A stretch of 64,000 bases of DNA, from positions 62,001 to 126,000 of the forward strand of contig NZ_JAHZST010000016.1 of assembly GCF_019457885.1 (NCBI RefSeq). The letters are read 5' to 3'. The notes beneath the pieces are model-generated. The model was given only the letters and a program-made list of their open reading frames with translations, was not told the DNA's origin and made no database searches. The position numbers and the translations under genes were made by a program. Positions within the stretch are counted from its first letter, which is position 1, and every line of letters begins with the position of its first letter. Below are positions 1 to 8,009 of the stretch, piece after piece. The stretch comes from Shewanella nanhaiensis. Its GTDB lineage: Bacteria; Pseudomonadota; Gammaproteobacteria; Enterobacterales; Shewanellaceae.

Positions 1-1
1 C

Positions 2-1132
2 AGTAATTCAGGCTATTGGTTGCTTGGGCAAATAGTGCAAAAGGTAACGGGAGCCTCAATGGCCACATTTGCCGACAACGAAATTTTTAAGCCGCTGAAG
101 ATGAGCAGTACCCTGTTTCATAATAATCATAACCGTATTGTGAAAAATAAAGCCTATGGATATACCCCCTTCTCTGGATCTGAGTTCGAAATTAACATGT
201 CAACATTAGATCTCATTGGCGATGGCGGCATTTTGACTACCATTGAAGATCTGAAAAAGTGGGATGATGAGTTTTATCAACAAAAAGTGTTCGATAAAAG
301 CTTCTGGGAAATGATGACTACAGTTGGGAAGCTCAATAATGGTGCGTCACTTGAGTATGCTTCAGGACTACGTATAAGTGATTATAAAGGGCTTAAACAG
401 ATAGACCATGCTGGGTGGTTTGGCGGTTTTAAGTCGAACCTGATTAGATTTCCAGAGCAAAAACTTTCAGTCATAGTCCTTGCGAATCGAGAAGATGCTT
501 ACTCGACAGGCTTAGCACATCAAGTTGCCGATCTGTATTTAAGTCAGCACTTCAAAAAGGAGGTCGGCAGTGAGCTAGAGTTTATTGAGCTCAACGCTGA
601 GCAGTTAAAAGGTCTTCCTGGTCACTACTGGAGCGGAGACAGAAACGATTCACGTCATGTGTATATTAAAGAGGGAAAGTTAAAATTATCACCAGCTCCC
701 AAACGAGAATATGACTTAGCGCCTCTTTCAGAAACCCAGTTTAAGTTAATGGGGGTTTCAGCTAACGTCATCATCACTTTTATGCCTAAAAGCAGACAGA
801 TGTCAGTCTCGGTAAATGGTCGGGAGCCTTTTATATGCGATCAGTACATGCCTGCCAATTACACCAAGGAGCAACTAGCCCAATTTACGGGACGTTTTTA
901 CAGTGAAGCGCTCATGGTTAATTATCAGATCAAGGTTATTGACGGTGAGCTACAACTTTACATCGGTAACAGGCAAGTTTCTAAACTCGATGCACCACAG
1001 CGAGACATGCTTGTCAGCCGCAGCCTTGGTGTCATCAATATAGAAAGAGATTCCGAGGACACAATCACTGGCTTCAAGCTCTCCTCAAACCGAGTTAAAC
1101 ATGTTCAATTTGAAAAAATATTGGCTAAATAG
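2..1132 (+). CDS. Serine hydrolase, beta-lactamase/penicillin-binding class C fold (5' end outside window)
   Basis: The open frame is already running at base 2, so the N-terminus, including the expected SxxK nucleophile motif, lies outside the window. The visible part begins with a Y-W context after Ser-Asn-Ser-Gly, which resembles the YxN region of class C beta-lactamase-like hydrolases. It continues with an HAGWFGGF segment near residue 140, corresponding to the KTG/HxG motif, and then a C-terminal region of about 170 residues of the kind often attached to this family. Proteins of this family are usually exported esterases, peptidases or amidases rather than true beta-lactamases, and the substrate cannot be read. 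A TTG at base 20 is an in-frame codon, not a convincing start. Family assignment is good; specific function is unknown. Confidence 0.75.
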   Translation, partial: SNSGYWLLGQIVQKVTGASMATFADNEIFKPLKMSSTLFHNNHNRIVKNKAYGYTPFSGSEFEINMSTLDLIGDGGILTTIEDLKKWDDEFYQQKVFDKSFWEMMTTVGKLNNGASLEYASGLRISDYKGLKQIDHAGWFGGFKSNLIRFPEQKLSVIVLANREDAYSTGLAHQVADLYLSQHFKKEVGSELEFIELNAEQLKGLPGHYWSGDRNDSRHVYIKEGKLKLSPAPKREYDLAPLSETQFKLMGVSANVIITFMPKSRQMSVSVNGREPFICDQYMPANYTKEQLAQFTGRFYSEALMVNYQIKVIDGELQLYIGNRQVSKLDAPQRDMLVSRSLGVINIERDSEDTITGFKLSSNRVKHVQFEKILAK

Positions 1133-1903
1133 TCGATCTCAAAGAAGATAAACATGGACAGGCATAGCAAGTTGCGTGAACTTCACGCTCCTTACTAAAC
1201 TTTAAAGGATATACCAGTCTTTTGTTTATTCCTGAACTAGTTTCAGGAGCCAGTTTGAAGGTTTTGGATTAGTTGGTATTTGCAAGTGTATTGAAGCTTA
1301 TATCTTCATGGTTGTCTATCGCCTCCTGCGGGGGAATGTGCAGACACTTCTACGAGACGCCGTAAGCACATCTGACCGCCATGGATGGTGGAAATGCAGA
1401 AAAATGTCTGGAACATTTTCTGCCCTGTGGGCTCTACCAAAACCAATAACCTCCCTGTTAAAGTGCCAGTTCGACATCCCAGTCTCTCGTTCGAAGAGTA
1501 TCACTTCATGATACCTCACCCTGTTTTGGAAGCTCGCAGCCGTATCTACACTTGTTGATTCTAAGCAAGAGTATCTCCTCGATTTGATTTCATTGCTGTA
1601 GCTTCGTAACTCACTTATGCCCCTTTATCAGTTTCAGGCGTTAATCTCACAGATTAAGTAACAAGCCTGCAGACCTACTTTTACTAATCGATAAATGACT
1701 GTTACTGATTACTTTCGATAAAACATCAATATCAATGCTTACTTTGCAACTTTCGTGCTCGTTTATTCAGCACTACTCTGATAGAGTGCTTATAAATCAA
1801 TGGCTTTACTTTAGCAAAGCTTAAATAATAGGTTTGCTAAATGGGCATGCGCGTTTTGTCAAATATACGCGCGTGCGCACTATACATATGTGAAAAGGTA
1901 GAT
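1133..1903. other. Intergenic stretch with a dispersed repeat, no gene supported
   Basis: About 770 bases without a convincing coding region. Short overlapping frames at 1308-1519 exist on both strands but lack a ribosome site and coincide with a repeat-like sequence. The stretch holds one copy of a dispersed repeat (about 1313-1372) and a 9-bp perfect inverted repeat, TTTAGCAAA at 1810-1818 and TTTGCTAAA at 1833-1841, just before the first cassette gene. It may be the left margin of the accessory island. Confidence 0.6.
1313..1372 (+). repeat. Dispersed intergenic repeat, copy 1
   Basis: Roughly 60 bases starting with GTTGTCTATCGCCT and including GACACTTCTACGAGACGCC. They align with the reverse complement of 4229-4287 (GTTATCTACCGCCT and AACACTTCTGCGGGACGCT) at about three quarters identity by eye. 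Two copies within 3 kb, in opposite orientation and both outside genes, indicate a dispersed element. Its exact ends and class are not known. Confidence 0.6.
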
Positions 1904-2458
1904 ATGTACGTATTCTCAAATATTAATGCTGAAGATGACGCGGCTTCTCTTTGGGCGTTACAGTGTTTTTTAAAACATGAATGTGAGGTGCGCTTAGGCG
2001 CTGTTGCGAATGATAAGAAAATTTATCAGCCAGTGTTTGATGGTGATAGACCGAACATAGTCAATACACCTAATTTAGATGGTGCTTTTGCATCCTTAAG
2101 TAATGCAGCTCGTAAATATTGGCCTACAACTCTTTATGAGCTAGCTCATGAGACGGTTCACTTATTAGACCCTATCGAAGGCTACACTAACTACCTTGAG
2201 GAAGGATTTGCGGTTCATTTTTCAGTAGAAATGTCAAAAGCATTTACGAACCATGCACAACAACCAAATTGTCCATTCTATTTAGAAGCCTGGGATTTAG
2301 TAAATAAGCTTTCGGATGACGTTTACGATGCGGGAACAAAAATAAAGGCTCATTTTGGTAAGTTGAGTCTGGCAACACCTGAAGGTCTAACTGCACTGTT
2401 TCCAAACATACAACTAGCTGAAGCAGAGAGATTATGCTCGGAGTGTAATTTCACATAA
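1904..2458 (+). CDS. Putative small zinc metallopeptidase-like protein in a gene-cassette context
   Basis: A 184-residue protein of unrecognised family. It carries an HETVH motif at residues 82-86, followed by Leu-Glu-Glu-Gly-Phe-Ala with Glu at about 99-100. This HExxH...EGxA pattern is seen in gluzincin metallopeptidases, where the two His and the downstream Glu bind zinc; the spacing here is short. No signal peptide or membrane segment is visible. The start at 1904 is preferred over ATG 1841 because GAAAAGG sits 6 bases before it, and because the extra 21 residues would read through a palindromic stretch. The TAA stop lies inside the left arm of a predicted attC site, the usual packing in integron cassettes. 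The peptidase role is inferred from the motif alone. Confidence 0.6.
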   Translation: MYVFSNINAEDDAASLWALQCFLKHECEVRLGAVANDKKIYQPVFDGDRPNIVNTPNLDGAFASLSNAARKYWPTTLYELAHETVHLLDPIEGYTNYLEEGFAVHFSVEMSKAFTNHAQQPNCPFYLEAWDLVNKLSDDVYDAGTKIKAHFGKLSLATPEGLTALFPNIQLAEAERLCSECNFT

Positions 2459-2551
2459 CAAGCCAATAAATAACGGACGCGAAACAGTTCGCGGCGCTCT
2501 TTTTTCGTATGTCTAGTCAACTATTTACGTGCCGATTATTGGGTGTTATGT
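2453..2551 (+). repeat. attC-like recombination site 1 (integron cassette)
   Basis: Imperfect inverted repeat of 99 bases. The outer heptamers ACATAAC (2453-2459) and GTTATGT (2545-2551) are perfectly complementary. The pairing continues inward through CCAATAA (2463-2469) and TTATTGG (2536-2542) with a small unequal bulge. The centre holds a further hairpin, CGCGAA/TTCGCG at 2478-2493. Complementary outer boxes, an inner second pair with extrahelical bases and a variable centre are the hallmarks of attC sites. The gene 5' of it ends inside the site and the next begins 25 bases after it. Assignment by eye. Confidence 0.72.
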
Positions 2552-2575
2552 TTTTAAACGAGTAGGAAATAGTAG

Positions 2576-3136
2576 ATGTTTTCAAAAGCAGTAAATAATT
2601 TTAAGTTGATTAATCCTTTACCTGCGTTTTGGTGGCTCGGTATTGGCTATATAGCTCAATACTTCTGGCCTGAAACGCTTTTAAATTCGGATAATATGTC
2701 AGTAACATCTTTTCAAGCAGGTGTCGCTTTGTCTGTGTTACTGGCACTAATCGCTCTATTTATAGCATCTGTCTTTTATGAAAATAGGCCAAATGAAAGC
2801 AAATTTCTTAACTTTATGTATTCAAGTTCAAAGCAATTTTCTGAATTAGCTATGGCTGTTTTTGGTTTTTCCTCAGCATATTTTTTCCATAACGAAACCT
2901 ATCTTTTAGCTTTATCCCTTATTCTTTTATCAGTTCTACTGGCTACCGCTGTTAACCATATTTTTCTTGTTGTGTTTAATGAAAACGAGACTGGCACTTT
3001 AAAGTTCATTTTAGGGCTAGATCAAAAATATAAAAAAGAATGGTGTAGTACATCAGTAAAAGTAATTGCAGGTCTAGTGGCACTAGGGACGTTTACATTT
3101 TTGGTTGCATTTATCCTCGGTTTGCTAAAAGCATAA
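2576..3136 (+). CDS. Small multi-spanning membrane protein, cassette gene, function unknown
   Basis: A 186-residue hydrophobic protein with probable transmembrane segments near residues 15-30, 45-68, 90-108, 110-132 and 158-183, and short charged loops between them. I do not recognise the family. The start ATG at 2576 has AGGAAA upstream and lies 25 bases after the end of attC-like site 1, the distance typical of cassette genes. The coding sequence is visibly more AT-rich than the flanking core genes, suggesting acquisition. Its stop codon falls inside the second attC-like site. It may act at the inner membrane, but no partner or substrate can be inferred. Confidence 0.62.
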   Translation: MFSKAVNNFKLINPLPAFWWLGIGYIAQYFWPETLLNSDNMSVTSFQAGVALSVLLALIALFIASVFYENRPNESKFLNFMYSSSKQFSELAMAVFGFSSAYFFHNETYLLALSLILLSVLLATAVNHIFLVVFNENETGTLKFILGLDQKYKKEWCSTSVKVIAGLVALGTFTFLVAFILGLLKA

Positions 3137-3200
3137 CTAATAACGTAGCCAGCGGAGTATACTGCTCGCACAACAAATTGATCGCTGTACGAGTTTATGA
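3131..3200 (+). repeat. attC-like recombination site 2
   Basis: About 70 bases. CATAAC (3132-3137) faces GTTTATG (3193-3199), and an inner pair CGTA..CAGCG (3144-3154) faces CGCTGTACG (3183-3191), with bulged bases. The stop of the upstream membrane protein lies inside the left arm, and the stop of the downstream, oppositely oriented gene starts immediately after the right box. Pairing is weaker than in site 1. Confidence 0.48.
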
Positions 3201-3812
3201 TTATAGTTTCGAACGTAATTCTGAGCCTAAATTATTTAAGAACATCATATTGGGTTCTAATAAATAGTAGAAGTGAGTTGCAAATTTAGTAATCTTTTCT
3301 CCCTTGGTCCATTTAGAAGGTTCTAAATCCGCTAAGGTTTGATTGACTTCACCTGAATGCTTAAGGCAATTATTCAGTAATTTGAGTTCTTTGAACTTAT
3401 CGAAGTGTAAAATGGACTCAACGTCAATTCCAATAGCATTAAAGTGTTCAGTAAGTTTATCTGTAATATAAAGCTCATTAATTTTTTTATTGCTGAATAA
3501 CTTCGAGGCTTTAGCGGCTTTAGCGATTCGAACCTCAATGGTTTTATAAAGCCCAATAATAGCCAGCTCTTCAGCTAACTCTTGAGCCTCTTGAGCATAG
3601 TTTATGTCATCACTTAAAAACTCTAGCTGAATTTGCTTTTGATCTTCAGTCAGGGTTTGGTCATTCTCAATAGACTTTGCTGTTTTGATGGTATTTTGTT
3701 CTACATGCTGTGTGTAAACACTTGATCCTGAAAGAAGGTCCATCATTACGTTCATATCTAAGTCGGTAAGCAGCATAATCTGCATTTTTTCTAAACTTTG
3801 TTTTTGGAACAT
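3201..3812 (-). CDS. Unknown helical protein, inverted gene within the cassette-like array
   Basis: A 203-residue soluble, charged, mostly helical protein with no recognised family. Residues 40-100 are rich in Glu, Gln and Lys and could form coiled helices. There is no signal peptide or clear membrane segment. AAGGAA stands 7 bases before the ATG. The gene reads opposite to the two preceding cassette genes, and its stop codon abuts attC-like site 2. Inverted genes with their own promoter occur in integron arrays, sometimes encoding antitoxins or regulators, but nothing in this protein identifies such a role. Its base composition is AT-rich like that of its neighbour. Confidence 0.6.
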   Translation of the reverse strand: MFQKQSLEKMQIMLLTDLDMNVMMDLLSGSSVYTQHVEQNTIKTAKSIENDQTLTEDQKQIQLEFLSDDINYAQEAQELAEELAIIGLYKTIEVRIAKAAKASKLFSNKKINELYITDKLTEHFNAIGIDVESILHFDKFKELKLLNNCLKHSGEVNQTLADLEPSKWTKGEKITKFATHFYYLLEPNMMFLNNLGSELRSKL

Positions 3813-3882
3813 TACTGATTCCTTATCTGTTACTAATACATGTGGTCAATATTGCATTTTTTCAAGTAATTAGGCGTGATGT

Positions 3883-4014
3883 AGCTAACAAATTGCAAAA
3901 GTGGACGCGTGTACAATCGGCATGTTTGATTGCCAATGAGATTGGTTGCTAACAAGGCAATGCTTTACACTCGGCGGTTTAGGTATGAAGTTCGGTGTGC
4001 TTTGTTCGTTATGT
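3883..4014 (+). repeat. attC-like segment 3 (one long or two abutting sites)
   Basis: Starts with AGCTAACAAATTG, similar to the left end of Vibrio-type long attC repeats, and ends with CGTTATGT. A second left-box-like GCTAACAAGGCA lies in the middle (3948-3959), directly after GGTTGCT, so the segment could be two sites of about 68 bases joined without a gene between them. Complementarity of the outer arms is only partial. The call rests on position at the end of the third cassette-like unit and on the box motifs. Confidence 0.42.
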
Positions 4015-4228
4015 AGGGCACACTTTATTGCAGGCGTTACCGCATACCCGCTTGCCATACTTTCCCTAATAACTCTCATCACTTAAAGGGATTTTACTCT
4101 AGCAAACTTTTGTCCAAAAACGTGTTTGGTCACTCGAAGTCAAGTCGAAGAGACAAATAAGCAAGTGTAAACGCGGCTGTGGGCTTCGGTTTCAAGGATG
4201 AAACCGCAGAGCGTATAGGGATATATTT

Positions 4229-4287
4229 ATAGCGTCCCGCAGAAGTGTTTGCACATCCCTCGCCGGGCAGGCGGTAGATAACAGTTC
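4229..4287 (-). repeat. Dispersed intergenic repeat, copy 2
   Basis: Reverse-complement match to the repeat at about 1313-1372, including GTTATCTACCGCCT and AACACTTCTGCGGGACGCT. Together the two copies flank the cassette-like island as an inverted pair. It lies downstream of trmH in a non-coding stretch. Confidence 0.6.
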
Positions 4288-4361
4288 AATATTGGTATGC
4301 TGCACACAGCCAAGTACCAAATCAGCCCAATGAAACCAACCACAAAGATACTCGAAACTTG

Positions 4362-5063
4362 TTATTCGACAAGTGAATGAACCTCTGGTGCACGCATTCT
4401 CTCCCACCACTCATCACTAGCGACAATCTGGCCTTCCATATCGACTGCTGGATAGGGGATGCTTTTACGTCGACACGCCTTGGCGTAGATAGGGTGGCCT
4501 TGCTCGAATAACATCTTCTGGCAATAAGCCTCATCTAGCTTGCGCGTACCATACATGCCAGCTGCGGCTCTCTGCCTTTGGGCTTCATACATCACCAGCG
4601 CCGAAGCAACTGAGACATTGAGTGACTGTACCATGCCTATCATAGGGATAATGATGTGCTGATCTGCCGCTGCAATCCCCTCTTGACTGACTCCATCACG
4701 CTCATTGCCTAAGATGATGGCGGTTGGGCGAGTGTAATCTATCTCGCGAAAATCCACTGCTGTTTCTGAAAATGTGGTGGCTAGAACCTGCATATTTTGG
4801 GCGCGAAAGGCCTGTTGGGCATCATCCATATGGTAGTGCTTGATGGTTTTGACCCACTGCTGGCTGCCTGAGGCTGTGTTGCCTGATACTCGCATCTCAA
4901 TATCTGGCCAGACTGCATGTATTTGATGAACGCCTACAGCGTCTGCTGTGCGGATAACGGCAGCGATATTATTCGTCTTGTGAACTTTATCGAGACAGAG
5001 AGTGAGATCGGGTTGGCGGTTATCTAGCATCTTATTGATGCGGGCAAAACGTTCAGGGCTCAT
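4362..5063 (-). CDS. trmH: tRNA (guanosine-18-2'-O)-methyltransferase TrmH
   Basis: SPOUT-family methyltransferase that uses S-adenosylmethionine to methylate the ribose of G18 in the tRNA D-loop. The 233-residue protein shows the three family motifs: KVHKTNNIAAVIRTADAVG near residues 26-44, ILGNERDGVS near 117-126, and IPMIGMVQSLNVSVASAL near 138-155, which forms the trefoil-knot cofactor site. The start at 5063 gives the usual MSPERF N-terminus; an upstream in-frame ATG at 5117 would add 18 unlike residues. The gene closes the gmk-rpoZ-spoT-ridA-trmH series, matching the spoT-trmH order of enterobacteria with ridA inserted. Confidence 0.92.
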   Translation of the reverse strand: MSPERFARINKMLDNRQPDLTLCLDKVHKTNNIAAVIRTADAVGVHQIHAVWPDIEMRVSGNTASGSQQWVKTIKHYHMDDAQQAFRAQNMQVLATTFSETAVDFREIDYTRPTAIILGNERDGVSQEGIAAADQHIIIPMIGMVQSLNVSVASALVMYEAQRQRAAAGMYGTRKLDEAYCQKMLFEQGHPIYAKACRRKSIPYPAVDMEGQIVASDEWWERMRAPEVHSLVE

Positions 5064-5138
5064 GGTGTTATCTTTTGCTAAAGAGTAAAAAATAGAAAAG
5101 GGCGCCGTAGCGCCCAAAAGTATGTAGGAGTGGGGAGG

Positions 5139-5522
5139 TTAGAGCTCCATGACTCCATCCATCTCTACTAAAGAGTCTTTTGGAAGTTGCTTTACACCAA
5201 TGGCGGCACGTGCCGGAAAAGGTTGGTTAAAGTAACGTTCCATTATCTCATTTACGGTAGCGAAGTTACTGAGATCTGTCATAAAAATATTGAGCTTGAC
5301 GATATCATTGAGTGAGCCGCCAGCCGCTTCACATACTGCTGTTAAGTTTTCGAAAACCTGAACAACTTGGGCATTAAACTCATCGCTTACTATCTGCATG
5401 CTTGCAGGATCCAGCGGGATCTGACCCGAAAGGTAGACGGTGCTGCCAACTTTAACCGCTTGAGAATAGGTGCCGATCGCCTGTGGTGCCTTATCGGTTG
5501 CTATGATGCTTTTGTTCGCCAT
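5139..5522 (-). CDS. ridA: RidA family reactive intermediate/imine deaminase
   Basis: A 127-residue member of the YjgF/YER057c/UK114 family. RidA hydrolyses reactive enamine/imine intermediates released by pyridoxal-phosphate enzymes such as threonine dehydratase. Visible family features are the N-terminal A-x-G-x-YSQAV stretch, LSGQIPLDP near residue 32, and PARAAIGVKQLPK near 102, which carries the substrate-carboxylate-binding Arg. The C-terminus reads EMDGVMEL where most members have an EIEAIA-type ending, a small variation. It lies between spoT and trmH on the same strand with short gaps, so it is probably co-transcribed with spoT. Confidence 0.92.
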   Translation of the reverse strand: MANKSIIATDKAPQAIGTYSQAVKVGSTVYLSGQIPLDPASMQIVSDEFNAQVVQVFENLTAVCEAAGGSLNDIVKLNIFMTDLSNFATVNEIMERYFNQPFPARAAIGVKQLPKDSLVEMDGVMEL

Positions 5523-5543
5523 AACTCTCTCTCTTATATTTGA

Positions 5544-7655
5544 TTATCGATTACGGGATGTACGTAATACTTCAGGCAGTACCCTGATACGGCGCATCAC
5601 GTTGGCTAAATGAATTCGATCAGTGACCGAGATTCGTAAATTGATGAGGAAGACTCTACCGTCTCGCTCCTCTGTGCTTAGGTTATGAATATTGGCACCT
5701 TCGGCAGCCACAATCGAGGTGATCTTGGCCAGTGCACCTTGATGGTTCACAATCTCAACTCGCAAGTTAGCTTGGAACTCAACACCTTCGGCGTTATCCC
5801 ACTGCACAGGAATATATTTATCTGGCTCACCTTGATAGCCACGAATATTCGCGCAGCTCTCCATATGAACAACCAAGCCTTTACCTGGACTCACATGGGC
5901 GATAACAGCATCACCTGGGATTGGGCGGCAGCAGTTGGCAAATGTGACTAGCATCCCCTCTGCACCGCGGATCGGCATCATGTTAGATTCTTTATGCTCA
6001 TGGGGCTCGATCTGCTCCTGATCGCCTTTTAGTCGTTGGGCAATCACTATGCTCATGGCATTACCTAGACCTATGTCGACGAGCAGCTCTTCGAGTGTGT
6101 CGTGCTTAGTGTCACTGACGACTTTCTCAATCTGCTCGGGTGCGATCATATCTAACTTGGTATCACCTAACGCATGATTCAGTAGGCGTTTACCTAAGAT
6201 GACTGCGTCATCCTCTTTCAAACTTTTCAGTAGTTGACGTATCTTAGCGCGAGCCTTACCTGTGACTACAAAGTTTAGCCACGCCGCATTGGGACGAGCG
6301 CCTTTAGCCGTAATAATTTCAACGGTTTGACCTGAGATTAGAGGCTGACTAAGTGGGTATGCTTGACGATTGACTCGTGCGCCAACACAGGTATTACCTA
6401 CGTCTGTATGCACTTCGTAAGCAAAATCGACGGGTGTTGCGCCAACAGGAAGTTCTAAAATTCGACCCTCAGGGGTGAACACGTAGATCTCTTCTGGGAA
6501 AAGCTCAGTCTTAAAGTTTTCAACAAACTCAAATGAGGTACTGGCGCTTTGCTGCAGTTCAAGCAGGCTCTGCATCCACTTACGTGCACGAACTTGTGTC
6601 GTCGTGCCCTGCTCCGCTGAGCTGCCTTTTTTGTAGATCCAGTGGGCTGCAACCCCTTTATCTGCCATCTGATCCATATCTTCGGTACGGATCTGGATCT
6701 CAACAGGAACGCCGTGAGGTCCAAACAGTGAGGTATGGAGTGACTGATAGCCGTTGGCTTTTGGGATAGCAATATAATCTTTAAATCGACCTGGACGAGG
6801 TTTGTATAGGGCATGCATTGCCCCTAAGACTCGGTAGCAGGTATCGATGGAGTCCACGATGACGCGAAACGCGTAGATATCCATGACCTCTTGGAACTGT
6901 AGCTCCTTACTGCACATCTTGTTATAGATGGAGTAGAGGTTTTTCTCACGGCCTTTCACTGTACCTGGGATCTTAGTGTCTTCGAGGCGAGTGTGAACTG
7001 CTGCCTCAATACTTTGAATAAGCTCTTTACGATTGCCGCGTGCGGCCTTTACTACCTCTTTGAGTACGCGATAACGCATTGGGTAGTAGGCTTGGAAACC
7101 TAGGTCTTCGAGCTCGGTCTTGATGTTATGAATACCGAGACGGTTGGCAATCGGGGCGTAAATTTCTAAAGTTTCCCGCGCTATACGACGACGCTTGTCA
7201 GGCCTTAAAGCCCCAAGGGTGCGCATATTGTGGGTACGATCGGCTAGTTTGATAAGGATAACCCGAATATCTTGGGTCATGGCCATCATCATTTTGCGGA
7301 AGTTTTCGGCTTGGGCCTCTTTCTTATCGCGGAATTTTAGCTTATCGAGTTTTGAGACGCCCTCAACCAGTTCGGCGATGGATTCACTGAATAACTCAGC
7401 GAGTTCCTCTTTGGTGACTGGGGTGTCTTCGATGGTGTCGTGCAGGAGAGCAGCCATAAGCGTCTCATGATCGAGACGCATATCGGCCAGGATACGGGCG
7501 ACCGCAACCGGGTGTGTGATATAAGGTTCACCACTTGTGCGCATTTGACCTTCATGGGCATCACGCGCCACCTGATAGGCCTGCTTGAGTAATTCTACCT
7601 GATCAGGTTCTAAATACCCTGATGCAGACTCCTTGAGACCTTCAAACAGATACAA
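5544..7655 (-). CDS. spoT: Bifunctional (p)ppGpp synthetase/hydrolase SpoT
   Basis: Controls the stringent-response alarmone (p)ppGpp by hydrolysing it, and weakly by making it from GTP/GDP and ATP. The 703-residue protein has, in order, an HD hydrolase domain with HDTIED near residues 72-77, a synthetase domain with an RFKD form of the RxKD motif that marks bifunctional rather than RelA-type enzymes, a TGS domain near 385-445, and a C-terminal ACT domain. The start codon is TTG, preceded by AAGGAG, giving the usual MYLFE N-terminus. It follows rpoZ after 13 bases, so gmk, rpoZ and spoT are probably one transcript. Confidence 0.96.
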   Translation of the reverse strand: MYLFEGLKESASGYLEPDQVELLKQAYQVARDAHEGQMRTSGEPYITHPVAVARILADMRLDHETLMAALLHDTIEDTPVTKEELAELFSESIAELVEGVSKLDKLKFRDKKEAQAENFRKMMMAMTQDIRVILIKLADRTHNMRTLGALRPDKRRRIARETLEIYAPIANRLGIHNIKTELEDLGFQAYYPMRYRVLKEVVKAARGNRKELIQSIEAAVHTRLEDTKIPGTVKGREKNLYSIYNKMCSKELQFQEVMDIYAFRVIVDSIDTCYRVLGAMHALYKPRPGRFKDYIAIPKANGYQSLHTSLFGPHGVPVEIQIRTEDMDQMADKGVAAHWIYKKGSSAEQGTTTQVRARKWMQSLLELQQSASTSFEFVENFKTELFPEEIYVFTPEGRILELPVGATPVDFAYEVHTDVGNTCVGARVNRQAYPLSQPLISGQTVEIITAKGARPNAAWLNFVVTGKARAKIRQLLKSLKEDDAVILGKRLLNHALGDTKLDMIAPEQIEKVVSDTKHDTLEELLVDIGLGNAMSIVIAQRLKGDQEQIEPHEHKESNMMPIRGAEGMLVTFANCCRPIPGDAVIAHVSPGKGLVVHMESCANIRGYQGEPDKYIPVQWDNAEGVEFQANLRVEIVNHQGALAKITSIVAAEGANIHNLSTEERDGRVFLINLRISVTDRIHLANVMRRIRVLPEVLRTSRNR

Positions 7656-7668
7656 GTGGTAATACTCC

Positions 7669-7953
7669 TTAGATTACGTTGTTACGACCTTCAGCAATCG
7701 CAGCAACAGCAGCTATTTCAGCCGCCTCACGTTCACGAACAGTCTGGCGCTCATCTGCGTCCAGAGTATCTGCTGTGACTAAACCAAGTTCGATTTCGCG
7801 TAAAGCGATAACCGTTGGCTTGTCGTTCTCTTCTTCAACCATAGGGTCTTTGCCCTGCACGGCGATTTGGCGAGCACGACGCGCTGCAACCAGGATCATA
7901 TCAAAACGGTTGCCGATTTGTTCTACGGCGTCTTCTACAGTTACGCGAGCCAT
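7669..7953 (-). CDS. rpoZ: DNA-directed RNA polymerase subunit omega
   Basis: Omega is the small subunit that aids assembly of beta' and, with DksA/ppGpp sites nearby, the response of RNA polymerase to (p)ppGpp. The 94-residue protein begins [19 protein letters not shown] and contains the conserved VAARRARQI segment. An in-frame codon at 8001 would add 16 unlike residues and is not favoured. It sits 56 bases downstream of gmk and 13 bases upstream of spoT, the standard order in gammaproteobacteria. Confidence 0.96.
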
Positions 7954-8009
7954 GTATGGAACTCCAGTGTTAGGATGAAAAAATGACGCAAAATTGTACA
8001 CTAAGACAG

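Larger units (their letters stand above)
3813..4361. other. Intergenic right margin of the accessory island
   Basis: About 550 bases without a convincing gene. They contain the AT-rich upstream region of the inverted gene, a long attC-like segment (3883-4014), and the second copy of the dispersed repeat (about 4229-4287) just beyond the end of trmH. Small frames at 3885-4082 and 4192-4534 have no ribosome site and overlap these repeats or trmH. Confidence 0.55.

Noticed and set aside
2..1132. True beta-lactamase (antibiotic resistance)
   Set aside because: The fold family is mostly other serine hydrolases, and the SxxK part is outside the window.
1308..1519. Overlapping open frames of 67 codons on both strands
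   Set aside because: No ribosome sites. They coincide with a dispersed repeat and have no recognisable protein features.
1656..1712. TAACAAGCC...TGTTAC segment as the left attC of the array
   Set aside because: Only the outer few bases pair, with no inner boxes; too weak to call.
1810..1841. 9-bp inverted repeat as a further attC site
   Set aside because: The loop is only 14 bases and there is no inner second pair of boxes; it is a simple hairpin.
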